Shown one piece after another: positions 62,265 to 64,000 of a DNA stretch of 64,000 nucleotides; position 1 is the stretch's first letter; every line of letters begins with the position of its first letter. The translations under genes were made by a program, and so were the position numbers. Source of the stretch: CBDHFQ01 sp965262565 (lineage in GTDB: Bacteria > Bacteroidota > Bacteroidia > J057). The notes beneath the pieces were generated by a model. It searched no databases, had not been told where the DNA came from, and saw nothing but the letters and a program-made list of their open reading frames with translations. The stretch spans positions 186,001 to 250,000 of the forward strand of contig CBDHFQ010000007.1 in assembly GCA_965262565.1 (NCBI GenBank), read 5' to 3'.

Positions 62265-64000
62265 ATGGGAAATAACTGGTATCAATCCAGGTCGTGGAAG
62301 GCTTTTCCCTTTCAGGTCGAGATGATGCATTATTTCCTGAAAGGATACAATGGATTGTTAAACGCACCCACCGGCAGTGGAAAAACTTTCGCCATGTGGG
62401 TTCCCATTCTGCTTCATTGGATACGCTCTGAACACGGTAAGGAATCCATCCCTAAAAATCAAGGGTTACAAGTGATATGGATAACCCCTCTCAGAGCCTT
62501 AGCTAAAGATATAGTAAGAGCTACTCAACAAGCCTGCTATGAAATGGATGTTCCCTGGGAAGTTCAAACCCGAACAGGAGATACTTCTTCCAGTATAAAA
62601 AATCAACAATTGAGATCCATGCCTCAAGGGCTGGTAACCACTCCCGAAAGTATGCATGTGCTGTTTGCAAATAAACAACACCATCGGATATTCAGGCATA
62701 TCCAGGCTATTATAATAGATGAGTGGCACGAATTAATTGGGACCAAGAGAGGAGTGCAGGTAGAACTTTGTATTTCTCGTCTAAGACAATTCAATCCCAA
62801 TCTAAAGATCTGGGGTATTTCAGCTACCATTGGGAATATGGAAGAGGCGATCCAAACCCTATTGGGAAATGATTATAAAGAGCGACCTCATACGATCGTT
62901 CGTTCCCGCATTCCCAAACAGATCGAAATAGAATCTGTCCTGCCTGATGAAATTGAAAAATTTCCCTGGGCCGGGCATCTGGGCACTAATATGATATATA
63001 AGGTTTTGCCTATCATAGAAAAAAGTACTAGTACATTACTTTTCACTAATACCAGAGCGCAAGCAGAATTATGGTATAGAGGATTGCTACAGGAAGCCCC
63101 AGAACTTGCAGGGATCATGGCTATGCATCATGGATCTATTTCTTCAGAAATGAGACACTGGGTAGAAGAAGCTCTTCATGAAGGGAAGCTAAAGATTGTG
63201 GTTTGCACTTCCAGCCTGGATCTGGGAGTAGATTTCAGGCCTGTAGATACAGTTATTCAAGTGGGTGGCCCTAAAGGAGTTGCTCGCTTTATCCAGCGTG
63301 CCGGCAGAAGTGGTCATAGGCCAGGAGAAATCAGTAACATGTATTTTGTTCCTACTCACTCCTTAGAATTAGTAGAAGCTGCAGCTATCAGACAAGCTGT
63401 CTCAGATAAAGTCATAGAATCCCGGATTCCCATCATCAAACCCATTGATGTACTCATTCAATATGCCCTTGTATTAGCCGTTTCGGGAGGATTTTATCCC
63501 GAGGATCTTTATGATGAAGTGATTACTTCTTATGCTTTTCAACATCTCAGGCCTGAGGAGTTCCAGTGGGTGCTGGAGTTTATTACTACAGGAGGAAGTT
63601 CACTTTCGGCTTATGAGGAATATAAAAAGGTAGAGATTGAAGAGGATGGTAAATATGTGATTACCGATAGGAAAATAGCAAGGCAGGTGAGATTGTCCAT
63701 AGGAACGATCGTAGGAGATGCTACCCTCCATGTGAAATTTATGGGAGGAAAGCGCATCGGAACGGTAGAAGAAAGTTTTATTTCCCAGGTAAAACCAGGA
63801 GATACCTTTTGGTTCGGGGGAAGGAATCTGGAACTCATTCGCATTCGGAATATGGAGGCCCTTGTAAAAAAGTCCAAGAAGAAAACCGGGGTAGTCCCGC
63901 GATGGATGGGAAGCCGGATGCAACTTAGCTCCCAGATTTCCATGCTACTTAGAGCAAAAATCGAAAGCTATCTCAACCAGCAAATACAAGATGTAGAGCT
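62265..64000 (+). CDS. Ligase-associated DExH helicase (Lhr-like), N-terminal part
   Basis: The frame is open from 62265 to the right window edge, giving 578 residues without a stop. In-frame GTG (62259) and TTG (62217) upstream are alternative starts. It is a superfamily 2 helicase: Q-region AFPFQVEMM, Walker A APTGSGKTF (about residue 34), TPLRALAKD, TTPESMHVLF, Walker B IIIDEWHEL (about 150), SAT motif GISATIGNM, and motif VI QRAGRSGHRPGE (near 347). After this comes the winged-helix/Lhr core part (PIIKPIDVLIQYALVLAVSGG). This matches the ligase-associated DNA damage response DExH-box helicase group. It usually sits in an operon with an ATP-dependent DNA ligase and a metallo-hydrolase; these would lie to the right of the window. 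Confidence 0.9.
   Translation, partial: MGNNWYQSRSWKAFPFQVEMMHYFLKGYNGLLNAPTGSGKTFAMWVPILLHWIRSEHGKESIPKNQGLQVIWITPLRALAKDIVRATQQACYEMDVPWEVQTRTGDTSSSIKNQQLRSMPQGLVTTPESMHVLFANKQHHRIFRHIQAIIIDEWHELIGTKRGVQVELCISRLRQFNPNLKIWGISATIGNMEEAIQTLLGNDYKERPHTIVRSRIPKQIEIESVLPDEIEKFPWAGHLGTNMIYKVLPIIEKSTSTLLFTNTRAQAELWYRGLLQEAPELAGIMAMHHGSISSEMRHWVEEALHEGKLKIVVCTSSLDLGVDFRPVDTVIQVGGPKGVARFIQRAGRSGHRPGEISNMYFVPTHSLELVEAAAIRQAVSDKVIESRIPIIKPIDVLIQYALVLAVSGGFYPEDLYDEVITSYAFQHLRPEEFQWVLEFITTGGSSLSAYEEYKKVEIEEDGKYVITDRKIARQVRLSIGTIVGDATLHVKFMGGKRIGTVEESFISQVKPGDTFWFGGRNLELIRIRNMEALVKKSKKKTGVVPRWMGSRMQLSSQISMLLRAKIESYLNQQIQDVE

Noticed and set aside
1..64000. CRISPR array, tRNA or rRNA genes
   Set aside because: I saw no regularly spaced repeats and no recognisable tRNA or rRNA sequence on either strand.

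Overview
The window looks like chromosomal DNA of a free-living Bacteroidota, most likely Cytophagales or a related lineage. Evidence: two SusC/SusD-type outer-membrane loci, a Por/T9SS C-terminal sorting domain, many lipoproteins with Bacteroidota-style signal peptides, promoter-like sequences of the TTG-N19-TAnnTTTG type, few Shine-Dalgarno sequences, and an overall A+T-rich composition. No rRNA, tRNA, CRISPR array, prophage or transposase gene was recognised.

Layout. 1-8.5 kb: a partial HD-type protein, a T9SS-secreted protein, an esterase plus a zinc-dehydrogenase-like protein, a metallo-beta-lactamase-fold hydrolase, and a large RecB/AddA-like helicase-nuclease. 9-12.8 kb: a GNAT acetyltransferase followed by a nucleotide-transporter-like membrane protein with a long soluble C-terminus. 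13.5-18.7 kb: SusC/SusD/small-lipoprotein operon 1, closed by a strong terminator, then a small DMT-type transporter and a two-domain VOC dioxygenase-like protein. 20.9-27.5 kb: SusC/SusD/small-lipoprotein operon 2, followed by a Tat-signal aminotransferase. 27.6-33 kb: AEC permease, a TonB protein with a PKD-like domain, a BCCT transporter translationally coupled to a tandem UspA protein, and a nitrilase-family amidohydrolase. 34-41 kb: a TolC/adaptor/RND efflux set with a His-rich DUF4198 protein between its parts. 42-47 kb: a leftward cluster of exported proteins (sugar-binding-like lipoprotein with PA14-like region, beta-propeller fused to a blue-copper domain, CIA30). 47.5-53.5 kb: HAD phosphatase, formate/nitrite-type channel, FtsX-like permease with DUF4197 lipoprotein, and a DUF255 thioredoxin-like protein. 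53.6-57 kb: an accessory segment. 57.2-64 kb: SMP-30-like lipoprotein, cytochrome-b5-like protein, aspartate-semialdehyde dehydrogenase, mannose-1-phosphate guanylyltransferase, a coiled-coil exported protein, and the N-terminal part of a ligase-associated Lhr-like helicase.

The most unusual segment is 53.6-57 kb. A 1103-bp block, carrying a 67-residue protein convergent with an ECF-type sigma factor plus the sigma promoter region, occurs twice in direct orientation with no difference seen. A ribbon-helix-helix/PIN toxin-antitoxin pair lies between the copies. The sequence just outside both copies is recognisably similar but diverged, which suggests an old duplication whose core was recently homogenised. 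Two intergenic segments also look like unannotated small-RNA genes: one with a sigma-54-type promoter and terminator (58.33-58.43 kb) and one with a Bacteroidota-type promoter and terminator (48.22-48.40 kb).
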